Assembly (NCBI GenBank): GCA_023052935.1
Contig: CM041294.1
Span: 86,103,474 to 86,167,473 of the forward strand
DNA length: 64,000 bases
Source: Piezodorus guildinii
Taxonomy: Eukaryota > Arthropoda > Insecta > Hemiptera > Pentatomidae
Direction of reading: 5' to 3'
The position numbers and the translations under genes were made by a program. How positions within the stretch are numbered: the stretch's first letter is position 1; each line of letters opens with the position of its first letter. Below, in pieces: positions 34,414 through 44,480 of the stretch. Below the pieces are notes generated by a model, which did no database searches, had not been told where the DNA came from, and saw only the letters and a list, made by a program, of their open reading frames with translations.

Positions 34414-36809
34414 AAGAAGAGAATAAAAGCCAACTGCCTTATGTTAAAGACCACGCGAATCGTAAATGGCTTATTGATACCGGATCTTGGAAGAATTATA
34501 TAAGACCAGACATTGTACCACCAGATGTTGAAAGAGAAAAAGAAAATTTTACAATAAAAACAGCAACCGGAGAAGAACTTGGCACGGAATCTATTTCAGT
34601 TTATTGCAGAAATAATTTTCTTAAAAACCCCGAAAAAATAAAATTTTATCTATTTAATTTCAGTCCCAATTACGAAATACTACTAGGAAATGAGACAATG
34701 AGGGAAATGAAATTTAATATCGATTTCGAAACCAACAAAATAAAAACTCGCTATACAGAGTTTGATTTTATTATGGAAGACGAAGTTTTAAAATTAGTTT
34801 TGAAAGAAGGCGAAAATCAGATAAAAGTAGAACAAAATAAAAATCTATATTTTATTGACTATGAAGATGATAAGATTAAAATTAAACCTGGCATCTATGA
34901 TCAAAATATAATAATCGACAGTAAAGTTAACGAAACCATATATTTACCTTTATACTATTTGCAAAAAGAAGAAGTAGAATTAACAGATTCTAATAAAAAA
35001 GGAAACCATGAAATAATAAAACAAATCCCCCAACTAATCAGAACCGACCATATACCTCCTCAAGAAAAATCAAATTTAATTAAATTATTATCGAAATATC
35101 CATCAGTATTTAAGACTGAAAATGATCCCCTTTCAGCCACTGATTTATTGGAGCATAAGATTAAAACAAAAACCGAAGACCCGATATATTCGAAAAATTA
35201 CAGATATCCCCACCAATTCAAAGAAAATATTAAGGAAGAAATTAAAAAGATGTTAGAATCCAAAATAATAAGACCCAGCAATTCCCCTTACAATTCTCCC
35301 GTTTGGATTGTCCCGAAAAAGCCAGACGCATCAGGAAAAAGAAAAATACGAATGGTGATTGATTACAGGAAATTAAATCGAGAAACAACCCCGGATAAAT
35401 TCCCCATTCCTAATATTGAAGACCTTTTAGGCAAATTAGGAAAAGCGACGATATTTACAGCAATGGACCTTTGCTCAGGCTTCCATCAAATAAAAGTCGA
35501 AGAAAGTTCTATCCCAAAAACAGCATTTTCTACAGATCAAGGCCACTTTGAATTCCTTCGCATGCCATTTGGACTCAGTAATGCCCCAGCAACGTTTCAA
35601 AGAGCCATGAATATCATTTTTTCAGATTCTATTAACGTTTTAGTCTATATGGACGATATTATAATTTTTTCTGAAAATTACAAAGATCATTGGAAACATT
35701 TAGAAGAAACTCTTAAAAAGTTAGAAAAACATAACTTAAAGATTCAGCTCGATAAGACAGAATTTTGCAAGAAAGAATTGTTATTCCTCGGACATATTAT
35801 CAGCGAACGCGGCATAGAACCTAATCCAGAAAAGATAAAAGCAGTAAAAGATTTTAAACTCCCTAAAAATGAAAAAGAAATTAAAAGCTTTTTAGGATTA
35901 ACTGGTTTCTATAGGAAAATGATACCAAATTACGCAAAGATAGCTTCCCCATTAACGAGATGTCTTCGAAAAGATCAAAAAGAAATCAAACCAGAGTTAT
36001 ATGAAAACGCTTTTGAGAAATTGAAACAACTTGTATGTAGTAGCCCCATTTTGCAAATTCCAGATTTCAATCAGGACTTTTTCTTAACAACTGACGCAAG
36101 TAATTTCGCCATTGGTGCAGTATTAGCACAGAAGAAAGATGGAAAAGAACTCCCTGTATGTTTTGCATCCAGAACACTTAATAAAGCAGAACAAAATTAC
36201 TCAACAACGGAAAAGGAATGTTTAGCCATTATTTGGGCTTGCAATCATTTTCGACCCTACTTATACGGTAGAAAATTTTTCATATATTCAGATCACAAAC
36301 CTTTAGAATATTTAAGAACGTGTAAAACACAGAACGCCAGATTAATTAGATGGAAATTATTGTTAGAAGATTTCGAATATGACATAAAATACATTGAAGG
36401 AAAGGCTAATAAAGTCGCCGATCATTTATCCCGTTACCCTATTGAAGAAAGGAAATTAAAAGAACCAGAATTTGATATTTTTCATACAGAAAATTCTCCT
36501 AATAACTATTCACAAGAAATCGTAGATTTATTACAAGAAATGGGAATAGAAGAAACCCAAGAAGAAGCTAACAATGAAAACTTAGAAGGAATTAATAATG
36601 ATGAAAACATAGAAGAAAATAATAATGGTGAACACCAAGAAATAATTCAAGATGATATATCTTCTTTAGCAACGCAGCACTCCACAGAATCCTCCGATAA
36701 CAGAATCTTAATAGTTGATGATAAATCTAGACCAGTAAATGTTGAGAAAAATCAAATAATAATAAAAAAGGGACACGCGAAAAATTCAACGCGAAACAAT
36801 ATTCAATAA
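34371..36809 (+). CDS. pol: Errantivirus Pol: protease, reverse transcriptase, RNase H
   Basis: The frame is open from just after a stop at 34370 and is probably entered by -1 frameshift at 34380 (about 809 residues). Domains in order: an aspartic protease with the active site WLIDTGSW (DTG codons 34476-34484); RT with YMDDIIIF (catalytic YMDD at 35646-35657), a preceding FHQIKVEESSIPKTAFST region and LPFGL-like RMPFGLSNAP; RNase H with TTDASNFAIGAVLAQ (Asp at 36093), EKECLAI and YSDHKPLEYL, ending VADHLSRYP near 36434. It copies element RNA into DNA in the particle. After an acidic linker the frame stops at 36809, while the sequence homologous to the usual RNase H-integrase connector goes on in another frame. 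This copy therefore does not encode integrase in line. Confidence 0.93.
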   Translation, partial: FFFRERPARQSKHIKEENKSQLPYVKDHANRKWLIDTGSWKNYIRPDIVPPDVEREKENFTIKTATGEELGTESISVYCRNNFLKNPEKIKFYLFNFSPNYEILLGNETMREMKFNIDFETNKIKTRYTEFDFIMEDEVLKLVLKEGENQIKVEQNKNLYFIDYEDDKIKIKPGIYDQNIIIDSKVNETIYLPLYYLQKEEVELTDSNKKGNHEIIKQIPQLIRTDHIPPQEKSNLIKLLSKYPSVFKTENDPLSATDLLEHKIKTKTEDPIYSKNYRYPHQFKENIKEEIKKMLESKIIRPSNSPYNSPVWIVPKKPDASGKRKIRMVIDYRKLNRETTPDKFPIPNIEDLLGKLGKATIFTAMDLCSGFHQIKVEESSIPKTAFSTDQGHFEFLRMPFGLSNAPATFQRAMNIIFSDSINVLVYMDDIIIFSENYKDHWKHLEETLKKLEKHNLKIQLDKTEFCKKELLFLGHIISERGIEPNPEKIKAVKDFKLPKNEKEIKSFLGLTGFYRKMIPNYAKIASPLTRCLRKDQKEIKPELYENAFEKLKQLVCSSPILQIPDFNQDFFLTTDASNFAIGAVLAQKKDGKELPVCFASRTLNKAEQNYSTTEKECLAIIWACNHFRPYLYGRKFFIYSDHKPLEYLRTCKTQNARLIRWKLLLEDFEYDIKYIEGKANKVADHLSRYPIEERKLKEPEFDIFHTENSPNNYSQEIVDLLQEMGIEETQEEANNENLEGINNDENIEENNNGEHQEIIQDDISSLATQHSTESSDNRILIVDDKSRPVNVEKNQIIIKKGHAKNSTRNNIQ
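34374..34380 (+). promoter_or_regulatory. Programmed -1 ribosomal frameshift site (T TTT TTA)
   Basis: In the Gag frame the codons read tct ttt tta gag. The heptamer t ttt tta fits X XXY YYZ and is the same slip sequence as in HIV-1. It lies inside the 43-base gag/pol overlap, and a -1 slip there enters the pol frame directly (the last pol-frame stop is at 34368-34370). No downstream stem-loop or pseudoknot was established by eye. Confidence 0.8.
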
Positions 36810-38265
36810 TAAGCAAAGAACAACAATTGAATTTACTTGGCCTTATCATGAAAAAGATTTTGAAATAGAAGAAAAACTTTTAGAAATCTTAAGACCAAAT
36901 ATAACTTACGGCATATACTGCTCACCCATATCAGATTCTATAGAAAGTGAAAATAATTGGTATAATGCATTATTTAATAAAGTTGCATCACTCATTAGAG
37001 AAAAATTTCCCACAAATAGAATTAAAAGATATTATAAACTATTGCCAGATGTAAAGAACACGGAAGACCAGAAATTACTTATCCTTGATTATCATATCGC
37101 CAAGACATGCCACAGAGGTATAAATGAAACATATTTAGTTTTGAAAACCAAATTTTATTGGCCCAATATGAAAGATCATATCACAGAAATTATAAACAAA
37201 TGTGACACATGTGGAAAAGGCAAATACGATAGAAGACCTATAAAACAAAAATTTAAAATTACTCCCACACCTGAGAAACCCTTTACAGATTTAATGATTG
37301 ATACCTTACACATGAGTAATTATTACATTTATTTAATAGTAGATACTTTTTCCAAAAGAATATTTTCTTATTACGCAACGAGTTATAATGCCATAGAAAG
37401 CATGAAAGTATTGAAAAAATATTTAGCATATTTTCCAAAACCCCAAAAAATATCATGTGACAACGGAAGAGAATTCGACAATAACTTGTTTAAAGATTTT
37501 CTAAACTACTTAAATATTGAATTACATTATACTACCCCCAATCACCCTAACTCTCTTGGATTGCTTAATCGAGCAAGCTCTTCGTTATTAGAAATTTTAA
37601 GACTTATAAACATAGAAAACAAAGATGATAAAGAGGAAGATAAGTTAGAGCAAGCAACGACAGCATATAATAATTCCCTTAATCAAGATCTTAAAATGAC
37701 CCCTAACGAAATAACTTTCGGTATCACTAATGAAACTTATAATGAATCCCCGGAAATAAAAGAATATCTTGTTCATGAGTACCATCGGAAAATGAAGCAG
37801 CTTTTCGAAATAACTAAGAAAGGTATAGAACAAAATAAAGAGAGAAAAATAGGCAAGTTAAATGAAAATAGAGAAGACATAGAAATCCCGGAAGATGTGT
37901 ATATAAAGAGACAACAGAAAAAGAAAATAGATCCTAAATACGAAAAAGGAAAGTATGTTGATAAAAGATTTCAAAATAGAAATAAAGGTAGAAAGAAAAA
38001 ACTCCACCCTGATCAAGTCAAACGACCGAAAAAAGTCACTAAGAAAAAGAAATCAAATAATAATAATAATAAACCTAGTACAAGTCAAAAAAACCCAGAA
38101 ATAACTGATGAAGATATTGAGAATGTCATAAAAGAAATAGAAACGTCTAATGTTACAGGAGTCAGCCAAGATGACTTTGAGTTCGACGACGAATTGTTTC
38201 AAGTATCTTCTGATCGCAGCGCTTACGGTTCAGATACAGACCCTGCTAATACAAGATTTATCTGA
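36766..38265 (+). CDS. int: Errantivirus integrase region, separate frame, altered catalytic residue
   Basis: A 499-codon frame, open from 36766 and overlapping the end of pol by 44 bases (shifted +1). It has no obvious AUG start of its own. It opens with the connector seen in gypsy Pol (GIYCSPISDS). The HHCC zinc domain follows (H-x5-H at 37092-37112, CDTC at 37204), then the catalytic core with Asp at 37300 (MIDT) and Asp at 37459 (SCDNG). The third catalytic residue should be Glu 36 positions after the second Asp; here the codon at 37567-37569 is AAT (Asn). The C-terminus is Lys-rich. The frame break could be a small indel in the A-rich run near 36763-36785. Catalysis in cis is doubtful. 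Confidence 0.85.
   Translation, partial: KRDTRKIQRETIFNNKQRTTIEFTWPYHEKDFEIEEKLLEILRPNITYGIYCSPISDSIESENNWYNALFNKVASLIREKFPTNRIKRYYKLLPDVKNTEDQKLLILDYHIAKTCHRGINETYLVLKTKFYWPNMKDHITEIINKCDTCGKGKYDRRPIKQKFKITPTPEKPFTDLMIDTLHMSNYYIYLIVDTFSKRIFSYYATSYNAIESMKVLKKYLAYFPKPQKISCDNGREFDNNLFKDFLNYLNIELHYTTPNHPNSLGLLNRASSSLLEILRLINIENKDDKEEDKLEQATTAYNNSLNQDLKMTPNEITFGITNETYNESPEIKEYLVHEYHRKMKQLFEITKKGIEQNKERKIGKLNENREDIEIPEDVYIKRQQKKKIDPKYEKGKYVDKRFQNRNKGRKKKLHPDQVKRPKKVTKKKKSNNNNNKPSTSQKNPEITDEDIENVIKEIETSNVTGVSQDDFEFDDELFQVSSDRSAYGSDTDPANTRFI
38157..38173 (+). promoter_or_regulatory. Candidate env splice acceptor and env start
   Basis: ttacag at 38153-38158 lies 12 bases upstream of the env ATG (gccaagATGa, 38171), a favourable start context. 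Splicing from the leader donor to this site would give a classical subgenomic env mRNA. The pyrimidine tract is weak. Confidence 0.45.
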
Positions 38266-39787
38266 CGGACCAGGAGCATCCATCGTACAAATTAATCCAT
38301 CTTTTATAATTGAAGATTGGTACACATTTTTACATTATAAGAATCTTACAAATTTAACAAGAGAAATTCAAACCCTTAAGATTAGCATTGACGTATTAAC
38401 AATTAGTAATGAATATAAAACTTTGCATAATATTATTGAACAAAAATATAACAAGATATTAGAAAAAATTAATCATATTGTAAATATAAATCGGAATAAC
38501 CGATCAAAAAGAGGTTTAATTAACGGACTAGGCAATGCTATTAGTTGGCTCACCGGCAATATGGACGCCGATGACAAAGAAAAGTATGATAATATTTTAA
38601 ATAAAATCGAGAGAAATATGTATCACATAGAGCATAATGAAAATGTTAGATTAGGATTAAATAAAGAATTAACATCTAAACTTAATAAAGAAATAATTGT
38701 TTTAAATAAATATAAGGATAGTATAGAAAAAATAAATAATTTTACAGATTTAGCTCTTACTAAGTTAATGTATCATGATTTATTAGCCGTATTAGATTTA
38801 GTAGAAAATCAATTAAATGATATAGAATTTTCCTTAGAACAATGTAAATTAGGAATTACCCATCCAAGCATATTAACGACTAGAGAACTAGAACAATTAA
38901 ACATACCGTTCGGAGAACCAATCACAGAAAATGTAGAATTAAACTGGTTACTTAGCTCCACATTTTGTTCCCTATCAGATACAGGATTAATTTATTATTT
39001 TATTAAAATCCCTTTGAAATCATTGCCAAAAACAACTTACTATGCTATGTCATATCCAGTTACAAGGAATAATAAAGTCATTACTCTAAAGATTAAAGAA
39101 CAACTAATCATTAGATTTAAAAATTCGTTTTACAATGGAAATTGTATTAAATTCAATAATCATCATTACTGTAAAGACATGATAGAGATTAAGGACAAAT
39201 GTATTTTAGAATTATGTAAGAATATAGAATTAAATGATTGTAAAGCTGTAGAAATAAGAACAAACCCTATAATCAAACTTATACCCACATTACACCAATA
39301 TTTAACCTTTAATATTAGCAATGTAACAACTAGTGTAACAAACACACAAATGTATCATCTACCATCTACTAGCCTCCTTAATCTTAATGAAAATGAGAAA
39401 TTTGTAAATATAAATGTACCACTTTCTTATGTTGACAATGTAAATATTCCTTTTATTTCCTATCATTCTGTTAATAATAAAACTATTGTATCAACAAATT
39501 TTACTTTTGAGGAATTACAACAAATAGACTTAAGTAATATAGAAATAGAAGAATTAGAACCTTATGATATAACTGTATCCCAATTTATTTCTTATATATT
39601 TTATGTAATATGTTTATATCTTTTATGTTATAATCTTTATCGTCAGTATTGTAAACTGAAATTACTGTGTTCTAATCCTTCAAATGATAATCCAAGTACC
39701 CATCCTCAACCACCTGAATGTTTTGATGGCAGAGCCAGAGCTTGGTTTCAATATTTACAGAATAGACAAACCGTCCCAAATCCTTAA
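38171..39787 (+). CDS. env: Errantivirus envelope protein (baculovirus F-like)
   Basis: 538 residues from the ATG at 38171; the longer ORF start at 38150 is a non-ATG codon. A hydrophobic signal segment is at about residues 11-20 (KYLLIAALTV). A furin-type site RSKR at 111-114 is followed by GLINGLGNAISWL, the fusion-peptide pattern shared by gypsy Env and baculovirus F proteins. Helical heptad-rich sequence and several N-x-T/S sites come next. A transmembrane segment at about 471-490 (FISYIFYVICLYLLCYNLY) and a ~48-residue cytoplasmic tail close the protein. The frame is intact, which indicates recent origin. Its product would sit on the cell or particle surface. It starts inside the integrase frame, as in retroviruses. 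Confidence 0.9.
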   Translation: MTLSSTTNCFKYLLIAALTVQIQTLLIQDLSDGPGASIVQINPSFIIEDWYTFLHYKNLTNLTREIQTLKISIDVLTISNEYKTLHNIIEQKYNKILEKINHIVNINRNNRSKRGLINGLGNAISWLTGNMDADDKEKYDNILNKIERNMYHIEHNENVRLGLNKELTSKLNKEIIVLNKYKDSIEKINNFTDLALTKLMYHDLLAVLDLVENQLNDIEFSLEQCKLGITHPSILTTRELEQLNIPFGEPITENVELNWLLSSTFCSLSDTGLIYYFIKIPLKSLPKTTYYAMSYPVTRNNKVITLKIKEQLIIRFKNSFYNGNCIKFNNHHYCKDMIEIKDKCILELCKNIELNDCKAVEIRTNPIIKLIPTLHQYLTFNISNVTTSVTNTQMYHLPSTSLLNLNENEKFVNINVPLSYVDNVNIPFISYHSVNNKTIVSTNFTFEELQQIDLSNIEIEELEPYDITVSQFISYIFYVICLYLLCYNLYRQYCKLKLLCSNPSNDNPSTHPQPPECFDGRARAWFQYLQNRQTVPNP

Positions 39788-39827
39788 ATTTAGAGTTCAG
39801 TGGGCTTCACTCTCATAAGGACGGAGG

Positions 39828-40117
39828 AGTCACGCCACCATGAGGCCATAGTGCACCTGCAGATCACACCATATTCCTTGAATCTTATTCAGCAGTCCTA
39901 TTAACCTTTATATACCCTGTCCCTTCTCCCAGGGATCACTCACTCTCTTCAAGTCCTCGCAGTAATTACGGTACGTAATCTATGTCAGACCTAGTATAGC
40001 CATATTGTTATTATCAAGATTGTCATTATTGTCTTTTAAAGTGTTATTATCGATATTTTGTAACTTTTGAATAAATAAAATATTTTTTTTACAATAACGA
40101 GTACGAACACCAAAATT
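39828..40117 (+). repeat. 3' LTR of errantivirus
   Basis: Base-for-base the same as the 5' LTR as far as can be read. Preceded by the polypurine tract aaggacggagg (39817-39827) and followed by the flank tcaattc. Confidence 0.93.
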
Positions 40118-40129
40118 TCAATTCTTACT

Positions 40130-40330
40130 GATGATATGGTTAATTTTTTTCGAATCTACCAAACTAAAGATATTTTACTTAAAGATAATTTGGGTATTTA
40201 AGCCCTGTCAGACTATTTCAATCAAAATGAAACCCACATGATATTGAACCCCCATAAATTTTACACTGACATAGTGAGTTTAATCTTCAAAGTCTTGAGT
40301 CTTTAAACGGCCTGAAGAAGGTCTAAAATT
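40130..40330 (+). repeat. Family X fragment
   Basis: Contains gtatttaagccctgtcagac and aatcaaaatgaaacc..., as in the copies at 46460, 46950, 52590 and 55690. It begins within ~15 bp of the errantivirus end. Confidence 0.65.
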
Positions 40331-40571
40331 TAGTAAATTAAGTTAATACTTAATAGTGTATTTGTTCTTTTTACTGTACCCTGAACTAACTTCTCTCTAG
40401 ATTTTTATGTAAGCCAATAAAACTAAATGGTGAGACTAAGGATTGTATCTTATAGGATAGCCTTCTAGATAAAGCTATTGATAAGGGAGGAGGCAGTGTT
40501 GATGCCCGGGGCTAACCCTAGCCACCAATTTCGGGCGGGGGGAGCTAATTTTCAATTTCCCAGGACCCCTC

Positions 40572-40575
<4 letters not shown>

Positions 40576-40669
<94 letters not shown>
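40576..40669. repeat. (TC)n microsatellite
   Basis: Uninterrupted CT dinucleotides over about 94 bp. The Ser-Leu ORF across it is an artefact. Confidence 0.98.
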
Positions 40670-40670
<1 letters not shown>

Positions 40671-41135
40671 CACCCTCCTCCCTCCTTCCCTTTATCGCGC
40701 CTTCTAATCCAATCCTAACATTTTACTAAATGTCATTGGCCCGAAGATTTACGGCTTCCTGAAGGGGAAGGGTGGGGGGCTCTTCCCCTATCACCCGACA
40801 ACAATTAATTTAACGAAGAAATATCCAGACGTGGGGGGTTCATCCATTCTATTACAATAATCAATACATATTAATAATTAAAACAACACCTTTACTTTTA
40901 TTAACCTATACATGAAATATATAGTTAGTCATTTCGGTTGGTTGGTTGGTTGTTATTTGTTTATTGGCACAAAACATCTAGGTCATCAGTGCCAGACACT
41001 AATTTTAGAAAATCAATTTTAGGTTAAACAACGAACAGTGATTTTAATCAAAAACAAGTAACAACAAATAGTTGAAAACAAATAACTAATAAGAATAATC
41101 AATAATAAGAATAAATATAACAGCTTTCTTCAAAA

Positions 41136-41141
<6 letters not shown>

Positions 41142-41203
<62 letters not shown>
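41142..41203. repeat. (TA)n microsatellite
   Basis: Pure TA run of about 62 bp. Confidence 0.97.
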
Positions 41204-41206
<3 letters not shown>

Positions 41207-41454
41207 GTTAAATAAATAAATAAATATATTAATAAAATAAAATTAATAATAATAAAATAAAAAAATGTAAATCTGCTTGTAAAAGTCCATTTCAGTTAGA
41301 AGGCACATCAATTCGTCAATTTTATTTACATCGTTCTCCAAATCAACCGCGACATTGTGTGGTATTCCTCTTTGGTTCCATTGTTTAGTGTAGAAGGGAC
41401 ATTCTTCGAAAATGTGAGTGTCAGGGTTCCGCTACAAGTTTGTCACTTAATGCT

Positions 41455-42243
41455 ACTCTTGACTAACCGGACGATGCTACATACAGTGGGAGTCCTTAAT
41501 TTTGCCTATTCAGGTAAAATTATAATAGAGATCTTTAAGGAGTACCTGACATCACACCTACACGAGACCACCATTTTACCTCCCCTGCGAAGGACGGCAT
41601 AACTAATAGCCCATTAGACCAAAAAAGGGGGTTGGCTAGAAAAAGGTGGGGTAAATTTAATTTTATTTCTCTGTGTTTATGAGGAGTAATTAAAAATCGT
41701 ATACATCTATTTTGTTAGAAATCGAATGCTCTAAAAGATTGTCACTTATGTATTTTTTAATAAACTGCATACCAAAATAGTTATTGATGCGAAACCTCCA
41801 ACTTTTCTGATATTTTGTGTTTTTTTGACAATTTGGCCAATATTGATACCCACGTATCTCAGTAGGTGTTCCGAATTTTCCAATATGTTACATACCAAAC
41901 ATGTAGGTAATTTATTGTCCTTTAAAATTGGTAACGACAAAGTTTGCTCTAAGATGTCCAGGAAGAGATTTAGAAGGAGAAAACTGAAAAAAGTGCTTTT
42001 TTGAGAGGTTTTTTCACGATGGCGGAAAACGCATAAGGGTGAAAAGTGTGAAAACTTGGGTTTTTAATGAGGGGAGCAGTACAAACAATCGTGCCTAAAA
42101 ATTAAATTTTTCTAGCCAAAATCCTATTTCTACTGGGCTATAAAGATTTTTTACTCCCATCCTAAAAATCCTAGGGCTAGATGCTGGCGTGACCTTTGGC
42201 ATAGAAGCTGTTATGCTAGCCGCTATCTTATAGGTGACCCTTG
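41455..42243 (-). mobile_element. SINE family A, minus strand, split by a TIR element
   Basis: The tail and body are at 41455-41606 (aatgctactcttgactaacc, ctgcgaaggacggcataacta) and the head at 42141-42243 (ttactcccatcc, ctagccgctatcttataggt). The two halves join at the taa of the SINE consensus (cataactaagcatttttt), which is duplicated around the insertion. Confidence 0.82.
41607..42140. mobile_element. 534-bp MITE-like element with TIRs and TAA target duplication
   Basis: The ends are TAGCCCATTAGA (41607-41618) and TCTACTGGGCTA (42129-42140), inverted with one mismatch. TAA occurs directly outside both ends (41604-41606 and 42141-42143) and once in the uninterrupted SINE consensus. A 3-bp TAA/TTA duplication fits PIF/Harbinger; a TA reading would fit Tc/mariner. 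No transposase ORF. Confidence 0.8.
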
Positions 42244-43739
42244 TTTCAACTATTCCATTGTTTCATTTACTGAGTGTCACCCGGTCTAATTCCTTTCAGT
42301 GAAAATTTGGAAATCAAGTTTTCAATGCCCTAAATACACGTTTTAGGCTCCCTTAGTCCAAATGACCAAGTCTCGCATAAACATTTGTGTGTGTATATGG
42401 AAAGTTTAGCTCGTTAATGGTAGGTCGTAAAGAACTAAAATATCACATTTTAAGAACGTATATATATGCATGAGATGTTAAAGCAGGTTTTTTAATAATT
42501 TCGCCAAACCAGGATAGCCAATTTTTACCATGTTTTTTTTTCCTTTTTAAGATTTTCTCAAGAACGCCTTTGACAATTTTAATTAATCTCGCTGTATCGA
42601 AGAAGCATTTAATGGGCTTTAATATCATGCAGGTTTGATTCTTATTGAAATATTTCTTTTCTTCGTTATAATTTGGGGAGATTTGCTCAGCATTAGTTAA
42701 AATAATTACGCGTCTAGTTGCCGAGGATTTTTTAACTCGTCCTTAATCCCCTGCCCTAGGCCTCCTGCCCACAGAAACCCAGTATAGTCTACAAAGGCAA
42801 AGTATGGGAGAAAAATTAATATTAAAGTCATAAAGTTAACAGTCATGTATCAGTCTAACATAAATATAAAAGATACCATAAATTTAAAACCGATTTAAAG
42901 CACTTCAGTTGTCATTATGCAAATGCAATAAAAAAATTAAAACTATAAACCCTGCTTTATTGACCTAGATTTATTAATATATCAGTGTGTACATTCTACA
43001 GTAAATAGGATAGCCCTTATCCATTAGGAGCCTAAGAAGGTCACTCAAGATGATTGGTGTCCTGTTTATTTTAATTTTTTTTTTATAAGATTTTTAATGA
43101 TTTATATTATTTTATTACGGATGATAACGTGTTAAAAATTTTAAAGATTGTTTTGTTACTACCCTACTCATTTTTTTTAACTTTCTGTTGAATGATGATA
43201 GACTTTATCGAATATTGCCAGGAGTTCGTTAAAAGGCCTTAGAGATATTTCCAATAAAAGCCACAAAAAAAAAAAAAAAAATGTTCTAGAGCGAGGCCTC
43301 CTGTTGTTTACCTAAAACATGACATTGTTGTTGCCTGAGACAACTATCGGCCGTTGACCGTGTTGTTGCAGTGACATTATTGTTTCACCGCCATCGACCT
43401 CTTGTTTGTTCAGGCTCCCCAGGTGGTGGACTCTCTCTTCATGCAAACATCATCTTGAGGGGGCACGCAGGAAGTTTACGAACTGTAGTCGATACTGTTT
43501 GCAATACAAGTGCCAGATCTAGAATTTATATCCGAATATACTTATAGTGCATACACAGAATATTTTTTGATATTACATGTTGTTTGTTTAACATGTTGGC
43601 GCTGGCGCATACCACCGCACAGTGGGCAAAACCACCAATTGAGGTGGACAATAGTCAAGTCAAAAGTTTGGAATTTTCTTGTGCTTCACCTTTTTATTAT
43701 TAGATCTCAAGACCCTTAATGCTTTTAATATTTATCGCC

Positions 43740-44480
43740 GTACCGTGTTTACAAATAAATAGTAAATGAGTGAATCATTCCTGTTCGCACAAGTGGGATT
43801 ATCTTTATTCTATGGTCATTTATTGTGTTCAAGGTGTGTTTAGCTCAATGTCTTTTTGTTTTATTTAATAATAGACATTGCTGAGACAGGTAAGACATTA
43901 TATTTCCAAACTCGTTATTGAATATACATTGCCATCTACATGTAGAGTAAATATAGCAATTGGTAAATGTATGCCCCTATTCAATAACGAAAAGCTATAT
44001 AACCCCTAAGTTACCCCAAGGATTTGTTTGTAGGATTTGTATCATCAATCCTTCTAGTCTTTAAATATTACAAAGAATTTTTGGGATTTTTTGCGTTTTG
44101 GGTGATACATAATTGTTTCGGACACAATACTCCGAATCAAAAGTTTTACAATCTATTATTTGAAAAATTTCCTAAATGATATAAAATACATCTATTTACA
44201 GGTTTCAGCAACTTATATAATTCCTAGCCATAATTAGATTTTTTATATTATTTTTCCCGTATTCTGGGATTTCAAACATTAAATGTAGGAAGGTTTTAGA
44301 TTTTATCAAATAAATTTCATGTTTAAGCACTGAGCGCTCGCTGTCAAAAAATTAATTAGTTTTTATAATGTTTTCATATTTTTTTTTCGTAATCTGGGAC
44401 GCCAAAGGTTAAATATGGATAAGTTTCAGAATTTTGTTCACTTAAATCGGTCATATTTTCCACTGTGCACCGGTGGCTCG
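43740..44480 (-). repeat. Family Z dispersed repeat, inverted copy
   Basis: Reverse complement of 23205-23970 with about 10-20% visible differences. cacagtgggc at 43618 and cccacagtg at 44762 might mark the ends of a somewhat larger element, but no clean target duplication was found. Confidence 0.72.

Larger units (their letters stand above)
32633..40117 (+). mobile_element. Complete errantivirus (env-bearing Ty3/gypsy LTR retrotransposon)
   Basis: A 7.5-kb endogenous insect retrovirus. The order is LTR, Lys-type primer-binding site, gag, pol (protease, RT, RNase H), integrase in a third frame, env, polypurine tract, LTR. The LTRs are 290 bp each at a constant offset of 7,195 bp and appear identical, so insertion is recent. 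The termini AGT...AATT fit errantiviruses. TCA flanks both ends (TCAA if the LTR starts one base later). Gag and pol overlap in the -1 frame at a slip site. Env overlaps the integrase frame. Two apparent defects lie in the pol/integrase region (see the entries there). It lies sense to IRSp53 in a 16-kb intron. Confidence 0.95.

Noticed and set aside
38150..38170. Upstream start for Env
   Set aside because: The codon at 38150 is not ATG and lies before the acceptor-like ttacag. The ATG at 38171 has the better context and gives a signal peptide.
37042..38265. Integrase starting at 37042
   Set aside because: The codon there is TTG and the same frame is open and homologous to gypsy-type connector sequence back to 36766, so 37042 is not a real start.
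40478..40729. Ser-Leu repeat ORF
   Set aside because: Encoded by a (TC)n microsatellite.
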